Shown here one piece after another: positions 25,777 to 35,113 of a DNA stretch of 64,000 nucleotides (position 1 is its first letter; each line of letters opens with the position of its first letter). Source of the stretch: Polluticoccus soli. GTDB taxonomy: Bacteria; Bacteroidota; Bacteroidia; Chitinophagales; Chitinophagaceae. Below the pieces are notes generated by a model. The model searched no databases and had not been told where the DNA came from. It saw nothing but the letters and a program-made list of their open reading frames with translations. The DNA lies in NCBI RefSeq assembly GCF_029269745.1, contig NZ_JARJHT010000001.1, forward strand, positions 1,860,001-1,924,000, given 5' to 3'. The position numbers and the translations under genes were made by a program.

Positions 25777-26472
25777 ATGATCCGGCAAATAGTGAAAGGA
25801 TTGGGCCATTTGGTGTACCCGCGCTTATGTATGGGTTGCAATAAGTCTCTGCTTGAGGAAGAAGATATATTGTGTTTGAATTGTAACGTATATAACATAC
25901 CCCGCACAGCCTACCATCACATTGCCGAAAACGAAACTGCGATGCGTTTTGCCGGCCGGGTGCCGGTCCAAAAAGGTACCTCATTTGCCTATTTCACCAA
26001 CGAAGGTTTGTTGCAACACCTGCTGCACGAACTGAAATACAACGACCGCGAGGATATAGGTTTATACCTGGGTAAACAACTGGGATACGATCTCAAACAG
26101 ACAGACTGGGCGGCTTCTATAGATGCGATAGTGCCCGTACCGCTGAACTCGGAAAAGGAAAAACTGCGCGGTTATAATCAGAGCCAGCGCATAGCCGAAG
26201 GAGTGAGTAGTGTCTTAGGTTTGCCGGTATTGGCTGATGTCATTGAGCGTGTACGGAATACCGAAAGCCAGACGCAGAAAAGCCGTGAAGAGCGTATCGA
26301 AAACATGAAAGATGCATTTGCCATCAAGTCGCCCAAAGAAATTGAAGGCAAACACCTGCTGTTGCTGGATGATGTGCTCACCACCGGCGCTACTATAGAA
26401 GCCTGTGCGCTGGCACTGCTTACAGTTCCGGGCGTGACCATCAGTGTTACCACTATAGGGGTCGCCAGCTAA
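25777..26472 (+). CDS. ComF family phosphoribosyltransferase-like protein
   Basis: A 231-residue ComF-type protein: an N-terminal CMGC...CLNC zinc ribbon, the ALKY-like HELKYNDRED segment, VPVPLNSEKEKLRGYNQS and the PRPP loop LLLDDVLTTGAT. ComF proteins take part in uptake and handling of single-stranded DNA in transformation and in replication restart. The gene begins one base after radA's stop, supporting a joint role in recombination of incoming DNA. Confidence 0.92.
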   Translation: MIRQIVKGLGHLVYPRLCMGCNKSLLEEEDILCLNCNVYNIPRTAYHHIAENETAMRFAGRVPVQKGTSFAYFTNEGLLQHLLHELKYNDREDIGLYLGKQLGYDLKQTDWAASIDAIVPVPLNSEKEKLRGYNQSQRIAEGVSSVLGLPVLADVIERVRNTESQTQKSREERIENMKDAFAIKSPKEIEGKHLLLLDDVLTTGATIEACALALLTVPGVTISVTTIGVAS

Positions 26473-26563
26473 AAAATCCTGATTTTTTGCCTTTATGGCC
26501 AGCCGTATTGCTTTTTAGGGTTATTAGAGGTAATTTGATGGCTGATTTTACAAATCATCTCTT

Positions 26564-27793
26564 ATGAAGAAACATGTTTTGATCGCTACTACGCTAGCGC
26601 TTTCATCGGCCATGTCTTATGGTGCAGGTTATCAATTGAACCTGCAGGGCCTGAGGCAAATAGCCATGGGTGGTAGCGGTACAGCAGTACCCTGGGATAT
26701 GTCGACCATTTTTTACAATCCCGGCGGTATGACAGCTATGGACCATTGGCAGATATACGCGGGTGCAGCTTTCGTGACGCCACACACCAAATACGTTGAG
26801 TCAACAGGTACATACGAAGCAGAAACTCAGTCGCAGACTTTTGTTCCTTTCAGCATCTATGCTGGCGGTCCTACCTCGTGGAGGAGCCCGGTAAGTATCG
26901 GCGTAGGCATCTACACACCATTTGGCAACGGTGTAAAATGGGATGATAACTGGAGAGGTCGTTACGTATCACAGGAAGCAAATCTGCATACGGTATTTAT
27001 CCAGCCAACTGTTAGCTATAAGTTCAGCGAAGTAGTTTCAGCGGGCATCGGTTTGATATATGCAACAGGACGTATGGAGCTTCGTCGCGCAGTGCCGATA
27101 GCGGATGAGAACAATGTTGACAGCCGTGTAGAACTAGCGGGCAACGGTCATGGCTTCGGTTTTAATGCCGGTGTGCATATCAACGCTTCAGAAAAAGTAC
27201 AAGTTGGTTTCAATTTCCGATCGAAAGTGAATATGGACGTGGACAGGGGCTATGCATCTTTCACTGTACCTCAATCACTGCAAACAGCATTCCCTTACAC
27301 TGCATTCAGCTCTAGCCTGCCGATGCCGATGGTGACCAGCCTTGGTGTTGGATATGCAGTGAACGAGTGCCTGACGCTGCAGGGTGATATCAATATCGTT
27401 GGCTGGAGCGCTTTTGACAATTTAGATATCAATTACGAGAACAATACTCCTCAGTTACAAGATCAAAGCTCGGTACGCAACTACCGCAATACTGTATCGG
27501 TACGCGTAGGTGGGCACTATACAGTAAGCGACCGCGTTGCGGTGATGGCTGGTGCTGCTTATGACCCGACACCTGTACGCGATGGGTATGTAACGCCTGA
27601 GTTGCCGGATGCTAACCGCGGCATATTGTCGGCTGGACTTACTTACAAGCCTTTTGAAAGGTGGACGGTAATGGGTGCACTTGAATTTGCTTCATCTGTC
27701 AATCGTCAATCAAGTTTCGATGAAGGTGGATTCTCTGGCAGGTATAAAACAAACGCATTTGTACCAGCAATAGGTGCTTCTTTTGATTTCTAA
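26564..27793 (+). CDS. OmpP1/FadL family outer-membrane transporter
   Basis: A 409-residue outer-membrane beta barrel. It has a signal peptide, then the conserved GYQLNLQGLRQIAMGGSGTA region with FYNPGGM, matching the FadL N-terminal hatch. Many amphipathic strands follow, ending AIGASFDF with an aromatic C-terminus. FadL-type channels move hydrophobic compounds such as fatty acids. It is 21 bp upstream of an SGNH-hydrolase lipoprotein gene, a pairing common in Bacteroidota, which suggests lipid or ester hydrolysis coupled to uptake. Confidence 0.92.
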   Translation: MKKHVLIATTLALSSAMSYGAGYQLNLQGLRQIAMGGSGTAVPWDMSTIFYNPGGMTAMDHWQIYAGAAFVTPHTKYVESTGTYEAETQSQTFVPFSIYAGGPTSWRSPVSIGVGIYTPFGNGVKWDDNWRGRYVSQEANLHTVFIQPTVSYKFSEVVSAGIGLIYATGRMELRRAVPIADENNVDSRVELAGNGHGFGFNAGVHINASEKVQVGFNFRSKVNMDVDRGYASFTVPQSLQTAFPYTAFSSSLPMPMVTSLGVGYAVNECLTLQGDINIVGWSAFDNLDINYENNTPQLQDQSSVRNYRNTVSVRVGGHYTVSDRVAVMAGAAYDPTPVRDGYVTPELPDANRGILSAGLTYKPFERWTVMGALEFASSVNRQSSFDEGGFSGRYKTNAFVPAIGASFDF

Positions 27794-27814
27794 CAAACGT
27801 ATTCAAACAAGACA

Positions 27815-29107
27815 ATGAAAAAGCTATATATCTTTTGTTTGGCGGTAAGCGGCCTGGCTGCATGTAAACCAAAACTGGAACCTGAGAAACCAGAGGCCGG
27901 CCAGCTGCAGCTGTCGCGATATCTTGCGGTTGGTAGTTCATTTACTGCGGGATTTTCTGATGGAACGCTTACCAAGACTGGGCAAAATTTTTCTTTCCCC
28001 AATATGCTGGCTGAGCAATTTGGCCTGGTAGGTGGAGGAGAATTCAAGCAACCGCTGCTGCCTGGAGACAACGGTTACCCTAATCCTAAATTGGTACTTG
28101 CCGCAAGACGTGGCCCTTGTGATACCAATACGAGCATAACTGCAGTTCGTTACACAGGTGCGCTTGATTCTTCCAACAGCTCTAACAGCGTAGCAATAGG
28201 TGGTCCATATAATAACACAGGGATCCCCGGCATACGAGCCGTCGATTATATCAAATCCGGTTATGCATCTGAACCATCGGGCAATCGTTTCGCACGCAGG
28301 TTTTTTGCCAACCTTGGCGCCCGCCCGATAGATGAAGTAACGCGCGTTAATTCTACCTTCTTCTCTTTGTGGATAGGTAGCGAAGATGTGCTGGGCTATG
28401 CAACCGGTGGTGGTAAAGAATCAGCTATACAGTTGTCAGGAGTTACCGAATTTGCCGCTGCTTACGACAGCGTTGTAACCAACCTGGTTAAAAAAGGTGC
28501 AAAAGGTGTTGCAATGAATATTCCTGATATCACCTCTATGCCATTCTTTACTACGATACCTGGTAAATTTGTTAACCTGACCCGCAGGCAGGCAGATGAT
28601 CTGAACGCAACGAATACAATGACGTTTGTACGTTTTAATGAAGGCGCTAACTATCCGGTGATACAGGATGGTGCTGATCTTCGTTTATTGGTAGAGGGTG
28701 AAATGGTGTTGCTCTCGCTGCCGATGGATTCAGTAAAATGTGCAGGCTGGGGTACTAAAAAGCCAATACCCGGGAACTATGTGCTGACGCTTGCTGAGAT
28801 CGCTGCCGCCCAAAAAGCGACAGATGATTTCAATGTCATCATTAATACTGTGAATAAGGCAAAGAACATCGCTACTGTCGATATGTTCGGTTATTTCAAA
28901 ACGATACAATCGGGTGTTGCGTTCAATGGCATCAGCTATAACGCAAACTTTATTAACGGTTCATTCTTCTCATTAGATGGTATTCATCCTTCAGCCCGTG
29001 GTTATGCGCTGGTGGCAAACGCGATCATCCGGGAGATAAACCTTTTCTACGGCGCGAAAATATCATCGGTGGATGCAAACAAATTCCCTGGCGTTAAATT
29101 CCCTTAA
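27815..29107 (+). CDS. SGNH/GDSL hydrolase family lipoprotein
   Basis: A 430-residue lipoprotein. Its lipobox GLAAC places Cys near residue 17. Block I is AVGSSFTAGFSDG with the nucleophile Ser in a GSS variant of GDS, and block V is DGIHPSARGY with the catalytic Asp and His. Probably an outer-membrane anchored esterase or lipase. It follows the FadL gene in one operon and is closed by a terminator. Confidence 0.88.
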   Translation: MKKLYIFCLAVSGLAACKPKLEPEKPEAGQLQLSRYLAVGSSFTAGFSDGTLTKTGQNFSFPNMLAEQFGLVGGGEFKQPLLPGDNGYPNPKLVLAARRGPCDTNTSITAVRYTGALDSSNSSNSVAIGGPYNNTGIPGIRAVDYIKSGYASEPSGNRFARRFFANLGARPIDEVTRVNSTFFSLWIGSEDVLGYATGGGKESAIQLSGVTEFAAAYDSVVTNLVKKGAKGVAMNIPDITSMPFFTTIPGKFVNLTRRQADDLNATNTMTFVRFNEGANYPVIQDGADLRLLVEGEMVLLSLPMDSVKCAGWGTKKPIPGNYVLTLAEIAAAQKATDDFNVIINTVNKAKNIATVDMFGYFKTIQSGVAFNGISYNANFINGSFFSLDGIHPSARGYALVANAIIREINLFYGAKISSVDANKFPGVKFP

Positions 29108-29125
29108 TAGCAACTTATAGAAATC

Positions 29126-29156
29126 AAAAGGCCGGCAATTTGCCGGCCTTTTTTAT
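29126..29156. terminator. Terminator after the FadL-SGNH operon
   Basis: AAAAGGCCGGCA (29126-29137) and TGCCGGCCTTTT (29141-29152) with loop ATT, then TTAT. It can also serve the convergent LRR gene. Confidence 0.88.
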
Positions 29157-29176
29157 GGTCAGTAAGTACTTCTTGC

Positions 29177-30046
29177 CTATTGAGAAGGTCTGTAGACATT
29201 AGAGCTACCGTCAACTACGGTGATCTTTTGTCTGAAAGCATTTCTTGGGTTTTGATAGAATGGTACAGTGCGGCTGTCGATATACACGTTTTCCAACGGA
29301 CGAATATCTGAAAGGCCATTAGTAAGGCGAAGAACACCGCAATAGGCAGCGTCCAGTTCCTGCAACCGCGTGCATCCGGCTATTGATTCCGGTATTTCAT
29401 TTATTCTATTGCGACCAATATAAAGGAAACGGAGTGAACGCAGTTTGCCAAAATTGTGGGGCAGGGTTTCGATCATGTTGCTACCTATATCCAACGTTTC
29501 TAGTTTTGCCAGCTGTGTGATGTCGTCGGGCAGAATGGTCAGATCGTTGAACGAAAGACGTAGTATCTCCAATTTTGAGAGCCTGCCAATAGCGGTCGGA
29601 ACGCTGACTAAATGATTACCTGAGGCGCTGAATTCGCGCAGGTTTTGCAAGTTGCCTATAGCTTCAGGAAGCGTGGTCAGTTTGTTATAGCTCAGTGAGA
29701 GTTCTTCCAGCTTTTCCAGTTTGCCAATATCATCGGGCACCGACTCAAGCTTGTTGCGGAGAAGAATGAGTTTCTTGAGGTTTTTGCACTTGTATAACGA
29801 AGGTGGTAAAGAACGAATATTATTGTTGCTCAAAACAAGTTCCTCAAGACGAGGGAATTTATCTAATATATCAGGAATACTGTCGGTGCTGCTAAAACGA
29901 ATTTTGATCGCTCTTACCTGGCTCCTGTCGGCCAGGGCTTCGTCCCAATTATTATATACACCGCCGGCCATAGCCGCAATGCACGATAGCATCATAGCTA
30001 CCAATAGGTATAATCTGTGGAGCATGGTTGACGCGGTTTGGTTCAT
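29177..30046 (-). CDS. Secreted leucine-rich repeat protein
   Basis: A 289-residue protein with a signal peptide (LLVAMMLSCIAAMAGG) and about eight 23-residue leucine-rich repeats of the bacterial LxxLxLxxNxLxxLPxxIxxL type, for example LEELSLSYNKLTTLPEAIG. These form a solenoid for protein binding. A final non-repeat part ends SSNVYRPSQ. No T9SS sorting domain, so likely periplasmic or surface via another route. Start ATG 30046; ATG 30025 would also leave a good signal peptide. Confidence 0.85.
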   Translation of the reverse strand: MNQTASTMLHRLYLLVAMMLSCIAAMAGGVYNNWDEALADRSQVRAIKIRFSSTDSIPDILDKFPRLEELVLSNNNIRSLPPSLYKCKNLKKLILLRNKLESVPDDIGKLEKLEELSLSYNKLTTLPEAIGNLQNLREFSASGNHLVSVPTAIGRLSKLEILRLSFNDLTILPDDITQLAKLETLDIGSNMIETLPHNFGKLRSLRFLYIGRNRINEIPESIAGCTRLQELDAAYCGVLRLTNGLSDIRPLENVYIDSRTVPFYQNPRNAFRQKITVVDGSSNVYRPSQ

Positions 30047-30115
30047 TATAAATTTACGAAATAGATGGAATAGAATTGTCAGCGTCCTGTAATCAGCTGG
30101 CGTAATTTAACACAA

Positions 30116-30145
30116 ACAAAAAAGGCCGACGAAAGCCGGCCTTTT
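30116..30145 (-). terminator. Terminator of the T9SS gene at 30163
   Basis: AAAAGGCCG (30120-30128) and CGGCCTTTT (30137-30145). On the minus strand TT and TGT follow the A-rich flank. Same GGCCG core as 29126-29156. Confidence 0.8.
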
Positions 30146-30162
30146 CAATATTATTCAGTCAC

Positions 30163-30870
30163 TTATTGACGAGTGAATTTGCGGGTTCCAACTACTCGAC
30201 CCTGTGCATCCGTAAGACGGATAAAGTAAATGCCAGCAGGCACGTTCTGGATATCAAGTTTTGCACTGTTAGAGGCAGAAACTTTGTAAACAGTCAGCGC
30301 TTTGCCGATCATATTGTATAACGTGATGTAATTAATCCCGGTATTAGCGTTAAACTTAACGTTCAGTTCGTCGCGTGCAGGGTTAGGGTAAACACTTATA
30401 CCATCCGTAGTCCTGTTTACAGAATTAACCGACGTAGGGAACTTCTCAACAACAAAAGTCATTGTGTCTGTGTAAGTGCCATCTGACACACTAACCGAGA
30501 AATCGTAGCTTCCTTGAACGACAGAAGTAAAGTCCATAGACATTTTAAATGGCATGGTTCCACTTGCTGGTATCGGAGAGCTCGTTTGAGTTGTGCCGTT
30601 TAGAATGTTGGTGCCATAGCACAATACATTATCGCAAAGCCCGAAACCGGTCTCCCACGAAGTTGGAAGGCTTTCCGAAATTATTTTCCAGGTAAGGCTA
30701 AGCTGGCCTGTAGTTTCATTCTTAATATCGTTGTGTACATCTTCAGTGCCATACCCTTGAACGGCGTACTTCACGGTATCCTTAGGAAAACTGAAAGTTG
30801 CCTGAGCAAAGCTGCTTTCTGACGCAGCTATAGTGAACAAACTTAATCCAACAAGTAAAAATTTCTTCAT
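30163..30870 (-). CDS. Small secreted protein with T9SS type A sorting domain
   Basis: A 235-residue protein. It has a signal peptide ending SSFAQ, a beta-rich domain to about residue 145 that includes two Cys (LCDNVLC) and a cadherin/PKD-like strand pattern (YDFSVSVSDGTYTDTMTF), and a T9SS sorting domain from VYPNPARDELN to KFTRQ with GIYFIRL. Exported to the cell surface or released. It is monocistronic with its own terminator. Ligand unknown. Confidence 0.86.
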   Translation of the reverse strand: MKKFLLVGLSLFTIAASESSFAQATFSFPKDTVKYAVQGYGTEDVHNDIKNETTGQLSLTWKIISESLPTSWETGFGLCDNVLCYGTNILNGTTQTSSPIPASGTMPFKMSMDFTSVVQGSYDFSVSVSDGTYTDTMTFVVEKFPTSVNSVNRTTDGISVYPNPARDELNVKFNANTGINYITLYNMIGKALTVYKVSASNSAKLDIQNVPAGIYFIRLTDAQGRVVGTRKFTRQ

Positions 30871-31027
30871 GTTACAATATTTCTCGTGTGCAAAATAACA
30901 AAATATTAATTGTCATCCAAATGGTTGGAAAAATTATGACTTGTTAAAATTATTATTGGCAATACCGTGACAGGGGTGAAGTACGTTTATTTCGTACATT
31001 GCTGCATATAAGCGTTTTTAATAGAAT

Positions 31028-32728
31028 ATGAAATTTGATAATATCAAGGCTGGGCTGAAAAGGGTTAAGGGTTTTTCTATAGGTGTTGTATCAGCGGTAG
31101 TTATTATGTTGTTTTTGCAGGCCAAAACAACAGATTCGTACTTCGAAATATCTAAAAACCTCGACATTTTTACCACCATATTTAAAGAACTGAATACGTT
31201 TTACGTAGATCCTATTGAACCTGGAAAATTGGTAAAAACCGGCATTGATGCGATGCTGGAGGACCTTGACCCGTATACCAATTATATTACAGAATCAGAT
31301 ATTGAAGAATATGAGTTCCAGACAACCGGCAAATACGGCGGTATTGGCGCTACTATGAGGAAAAAAGATGATGCGATCATTGTGGGTGATGTGCATGAAG
31401 CCGGCCCGGCCCAGAAAGCTGGTGTACACCCTGGCGATCAACTGTTAATGATCGATAGCCACGTAATTAAAGGCAAAAACACGGACGATATCAGCGTATT
31501 GCTGAAAGGTAGCCCTGGTACTCAAGTAAGCCTGAAAGTCAAAGACGCTTATACCGGGCAGGAATCAGTAAAGATCGTTACTCGGGGCGAAATTGAAGTT
31601 TCGAGCGTGCCTTTTGCCGGACTGGTTGGTCCCGCTAATAATATTGCATACGTGAGGCTGACCCAGTTCACTCCCGGCTGCAGCAGGCTGGTACGCAGCG
31701 CGCTGGACAGCCTGAAAAAAGCACAACCTAACCTGAAAGGTGTGGTAATGGATCTGCGCAATAACCCCGGCGGCCTGCTGGATGAAGCTGTAAGCATCTG
31801 TAACCTGTTTGTAGACAGGGGACAGTTGGTAGTGAGCACCAAAGGCAAAATGCCTGAGTGGGACAAAGATTTTAACACGATGGGTGCGCCATGGGATACC
31901 AAAATACCACTGACTGTACTGGTGAATAGTTCGTCTGCGTCGGCATCTGAAATTGTTGCGGGCACTACACAAGATCTTGATCGTGGTGTTGTGATTGGGG
32001 AGCGTTCTTATGGTAAAGGACTGGTACAAGTAACTAGACCACTCGGCTACAATGCCCGTCTCAAACTGACCACAGCGAAATATTACACGCCGAGCGGTCG
32101 TTGTATACAAGCGGTAGATTATGCCTCGCGCAACCCTGACGGTAGTGTTGGCAAGATACCCGATTCGTTGAAAAAAGAATTCAGGACCAAAAGCGGTAGG
32201 AAAGTATTGAGCGGCGGCGGTGTGGAGCCCGATGTGAATGTAGAGGACGAACCTTACAGTAAACTGGCTATTGCGCTGTATACGAAGAACTACATGTTTG
32301 ACTATGCAACACAGTATGCCACTACGCATAAAACGATCGCCCCTGCGGGTGCGTTCGCTCTGTCGAAAGACGACTTCAATGAGTTTGCAAAATGGCTGGG
32401 TAATAAGGACTATTCTTACAAATCAGAAACCGAAATAGCACTCGACTCGCTGAAAGAAGTAGCGGTGCGCGAAAAATATTTCGAGGCAATGAAACCGGAA
32501 TATGCAGCGGTGCAAAACAAATTGACCCACGATAAAAAGCAGGATCTGATGAAGCACCAGGATGAAATATCCCGCTTCCTAGAGAACGAGATCATATCAA
32601 GATACTACTTCCTGAGGGGACGCATAGAGCATAGCCTTAGATCAGACGACGACCTGAAAAAGGCAATTGCACTTATAGAACAGCCAACACAATACCAGGC
32701 TTTGTTGGTGCCACGCAAGGCCAACTAA
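31028..32728 (+). CDS. S41 family C-terminal processing peptidase
   Basis: A 566-residue CtpA/Prc-like serine protease. An N-terminal membrane anchor or uncleaved signal (SIGVVSAVVIMLFLQA) is followed by a PDZ domain near residues 95-180 (GGIGATMRKKDDAI, AGVHPGDQLLMID) and the catalytic core NSSSASASEIVAGTTQD (Ser) and GERSYGKGLVQ (Lys of the Ser-Lys dyad). It cuts exported proteins from the C-terminus in the periplasm. Its stop overlaps the stop of the convergent GH3 gene by four bases. Confidence 0.95.
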   Translation: MKFDNIKAGLKRVKGFSIGVVSAVVIMLFLQAKTTDSYFEISKNLDIFTTIFKELNTFYVDPIEPGKLVKTGIDAMLEDLDPYTNYITESDIEEYEFQTTGKYGGIGATMRKKDDAIIVGDVHEAGPAQKAGVHPGDQLLMIDSHVIKGKNTDDISVLLKGSPGTQVSLKVKDAYTGQESVKIVTRGEIEVSSVPFAGLVGPANNIAYVRLTQFTPGCSRLVRSALDSLKKAQPNLKGVVMDLRNNPGGLLDEAVSICNLFVDRGQLVVSTKGKMPEWDKDFNTMGAPWDTKIPLTVLVNSSSASASEIVAGTTQDLDRGVVIGERSYGKGLVQVTRPLGYNARLKLTTAKYYTPSGRCIQAVDYASRNPDGSVGKIPDSLKKEFRTKSGRKVLSGGGVEPDVNVEDEPYSKLAIALYTKNYMFDYATQYATTHKTIAPAGAFALSKDDFNEFAKWLGNKDYSYKSETEIALDSLKEVAVREKYFEAMKPEYAAVQNKLTHDKKQDLMKHQDEISRFLENEIISRYYFLRGRIEHSLRSDDDLKKAIALIEQPTQYQALLVPRKAN

Positions 32729-34221
32729 TGTTGTTTCCATTGTTGCAGTGCTTCAGCAAGCTTACGGTCGTTGCTGAGGCGCGGCACTTTATTCTGTCCA
32801 CCAAGTTTGCCGATAGAGCGCATATACTCGATAAAAGCATTTTTACTGAGTGGCGTGATCTTGAGCGGTTGTAAAATGCCGCCAGTGATCAGGTCGTTGT
32901 AGTAAATATTCTTTTTGCGCAGGCTGTCGTCAATTGTTTTAGCAAATGCATCCAGGTCGGCTGGTGTATGCTCAAATGAAACAAACCATTCGTGGTAAGG
33001 CAATTCTCCCCGGGTTTGTATCTGTGGCGCTACCGTGAACTCGATGATGTGTGCATGGTGTTGTTTGGATGCCTGCAGCATAGCATGCTCCACTTCTTCG
33101 CCAATAACGTGTTCGCCAAAGGCGGAGATGAAATGCTTGATGCGGCCCGTTACCACGATGCGGTAAGGGTCTGTGCTTACGAAGCGAACGGTATCGCCAA
33201 TGTTGTAACCCCAGAGTCCGGCATTGCTGTTGATGATGAGCGCATAATTCTCGCCCACCTTTACATCTGCCAGCGATAGGCGGGTAGGATTCTCGTTAAA
33301 TATTTCACCTGCCGGAATGAACTCGAAGAAGATGCCTGAGTTGGTGTTGAGCAACAATCCTTCTTTATCTAATGTATCCTGGAAGGCAAAGAAGCCTTCT
33401 GATGCGGGGAAAGTTTCTACTGTATCTATATGGCCGCCGATGGTTTCGAACAGCTTCGATTTATACGGTTCGAAGTTCACGCCACCGTGTACGATCACCT
33501 GCAGGTTGGGGAACAGGTTTTTGATCTTTTCACCGCTGCGTTGCTGCAACCAGTCGAAATACATCTGCACCCATGGTGGTATGCCGCTGATGAGCGACAT
33601 GTCTTTATTAATAGTCTCTTCTACGATCTTACCCAGCTTGGTTTCCCAGTCCTCAATGCAATTGGTCTCGTACGAAGGCAACTGGTTGCCCCGCAGATAA
33701 CCAGGCACAAAATGATTGACAATGCCGCTAAGACGCCCGGTTGGAATGCCACCTACACGCTCCAGCACTGGCGAGCCCGACAGGAAGATCATCTTGCCAC
33801 TGGCGAAAGCAGAATTGCCGCTTTCGGACATATAACATAATAATGCATCGCGTGCGGTGTTGATATGGTTAGGGATCGAATCTTTTGTAATAGGTATATA
33901 CTTTGCCCCGCTGGTAGTGCCCGACGTTTTGGCAAAGTACATAGGCTTGCCTTTCCACAACACATTCTGGTTACCATCCTTTATCTGGTCGATATAGGGA
34001 CGGAACGCTTCATAATCGCGGATGGGCACGGCCTGTGTATAGGCGGTGTGGTCTTTGACCTGGTCTAACTTATGATCTTTACCGAATGTGGTTGCGGAGC
34101 CTGTTTTTAGCAGCTGTTGCAATATTGCCTGCTGGTCCTGCACGGCGGTTGCCATATTCTTTTTTATTCTGCTGGAAACGATAGCAGCGTATGGCTTGGC
34201 AAGAAAAGATTTGATCTTCAT
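32725..34221 (-). CDS. GH3 auxin-responsive promoter family protein (acyl-adenylase)
   Basis: A 498-residue member of the GH3 family within the ANL acyl-adenylate superfamily. The ATP-binding FAKTSGTTSGAKYIPIT is the P-loop-like motif, with YNIGDTVRF and a C-terminal domain (AFGEHVIGEEVEHAM) as in plant GH3 amido synthetases. Bacterial members probably join acyl groups to amino acids, but the substrate is unknown. Transcribed alone; convergent overlap with the S41 gene. Confidence 0.9.
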   Translation of the reverse strand: MKIKSFLAKPYAAIVSSRIKKNMATAVQDQQAILQQLLKTGSATTFGKDHKLDQVKDHTAYTQAVPIRDYEAFRPYIDQIKDGNQNVLWKGKPMYFAKTSGTTSGAKYIPITKDSIPNHINTARDALLCYMSESGNSAFASGKMIFLSGSPVLERVGGIPTGRLSGIVNHFVPGYLRGNQLPSYETNCIEDWETKLGKIVEETINKDMSLISGIPPWVQMYFDWLQQRSGEKIKNLFPNLQVIVHGGVNFEPYKSKLFETIGGHIDTVETFPASEGFFAFQDTLDKEGLLLNTNSGIFFEFIPAGEIFNENPTRLSLADVKVGENYALIINSNAGLWGYNIGDTVRFVSTDPYRIVVTGRIKHFISAFGEHVIGEEVEHAMLQASKQHHAHIIEFTVAPQIQTRGELPYHEWFVSFEHTPADLDAFAKTIDDSLRKKNIYYNDLITGGILQPLKITPLSKNAFIEYMRSIGKLGGQNKVPRLSNDRKLAEALQQWKQH

Positions 34222-34399
34222 TCGCTCTTATTGCGGGGCAGTAAAGGTATAATTAATTGATACCTTTGTACAGATAAATAAAAGGATAATAATAACCGAC
34301 AGTTGGTGAGCTATATTTTAGCAAAAAGCAGGACTGGCACGGTTTATACAGCTGAGTTACTGGTATGGAGTATCAAATTTTATAAATTTGCCATTTTTA

Positions 34400-34432
34400 T
34401 TTGCTGAAATAGAAAAAACTACCTTAACTTTG
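34400..34432 (+). promoter_or_regulatory. Promoter of rplU-rpmA
   Basis: TTTG at 34400-34403 and TAACTTTG at 34425-34432 are separated by 21 bp, matching the Bacteroidota -33/-7 pattern well. The ATG follows 24 bp later with AGGAG before it. A further TAAATTTG lies at 34383-34390 and TACCTTTG at 34261-34268, so more than one start is possible. Confidence 0.6.
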
Positions 34433-34455
34433 CGCCAAATTATTTTAGGAGCGTC

Positions 34456-34752
34456 ATGTTTGCGATAGTAAGTATAGCAGGTCAACAATTCAAGGTTCGT
34501 AAAAACGACGAATTGTTTGTTCATCGCCTCGAGGGAAATGCAGGCGATAAGATCGAGTTTTCAGATGTACTGATGACCGGTAATGAGGGTAATATCAAAT
34601 TTGCTGGTTCAGCAAAGGTTCAGGCTGAGATCATTGATCACCTGAAGGGCGATAAGGTTATCGTTTTCAAGAAGAAACGCCGCAAGGGCTATCAGAAATC
34701 GAATGGCCACCGCCAGTATCTGACCAAGATCAAAATAAATGATATTGCTTAA
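34456..34752 (+). CDS. rplU: 50S ribosomal protein L21
   Basis: A 98-residue large-subunit ribosomal protein. FAIVSIAGQQFKVRKND at the start and KKRRKGYQKSNGHRQ near the end are the L21 signature regions that contact 23S rRNA. AGGAG precedes the ATG. It is followed by rpmA in the usual L21-L27 pair. Confidence 0.97.
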   Translation: MFAIVSIAGQQFKVRKNDELFVHRLEGNAGDKIEFSDVLMTGNEGNIKFAGSAKVQAEIIDHLKGDKVIVFKKKRRKGYQKSNGHRQYLTKIKINDIA

Positions 34753-34789
34753 TTTATTTTTTGTAAATTCGTAAATAGTATAATAGACA

Positions 34790-35059
34790 ATGGCACATAA
34801 AAAAGGTGAAGGTAGTGTAAAGAACGGCCGGGACTCGCAAAGTAAGCGTCTTGGTGTTAAGATCTACGGTGGCCAGCCTGCTATTTCAGGCAACATCATC
34901 GTACGTCAGCGTGGCACTGTGTACCATCCAGGTAACAACGTAGGTCTGGGTAAAGATTTCACGATCTTTGCATTGACTGATGGTATCGTTGAGTTCCGCA
35001 AAACACGTACTAAGACATTAGTATCAGTAAAAGAAGTATCAGCAATCGCCGAAGCCTAA
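34790..35059 (+). CDS. rpmA: 50S ribosomal protein L27
   Basis: An 89-residue protein. [24 protein letters not shown] is the L27 N-terminus that reaches the peptidyl-transferase centre, and [21 protein letters not shown] is the conserved core. The sequence starts directly with the mature AHKKG, so no processing is needed. It is 37 bp after rplU and 54 bp before the histone-like gene. Confidence 0.97.
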   Translation: MAHKKGEGSVKNGRDSQSKRLGVKIYGGQPAISGNIIVRQRGTVYHPGNNVGLGKDFTIFALTDGIVEFRKTRTKTLVSVKEVSAIAEA

Positions 35060-35113
35060 CCCCTTCTGCGATTTTGCCATAAGGTTTTTGTTCAACCCTT
35101 AAATTCACAATGT

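Noticed and set aside
31565-32329. 254-residue minus-strand frame within the S41 peptidase gene
   Set aside because: Antisense to the catalytic core of the peptidase; Arg/Tyr/Phe-rich shadow composition.
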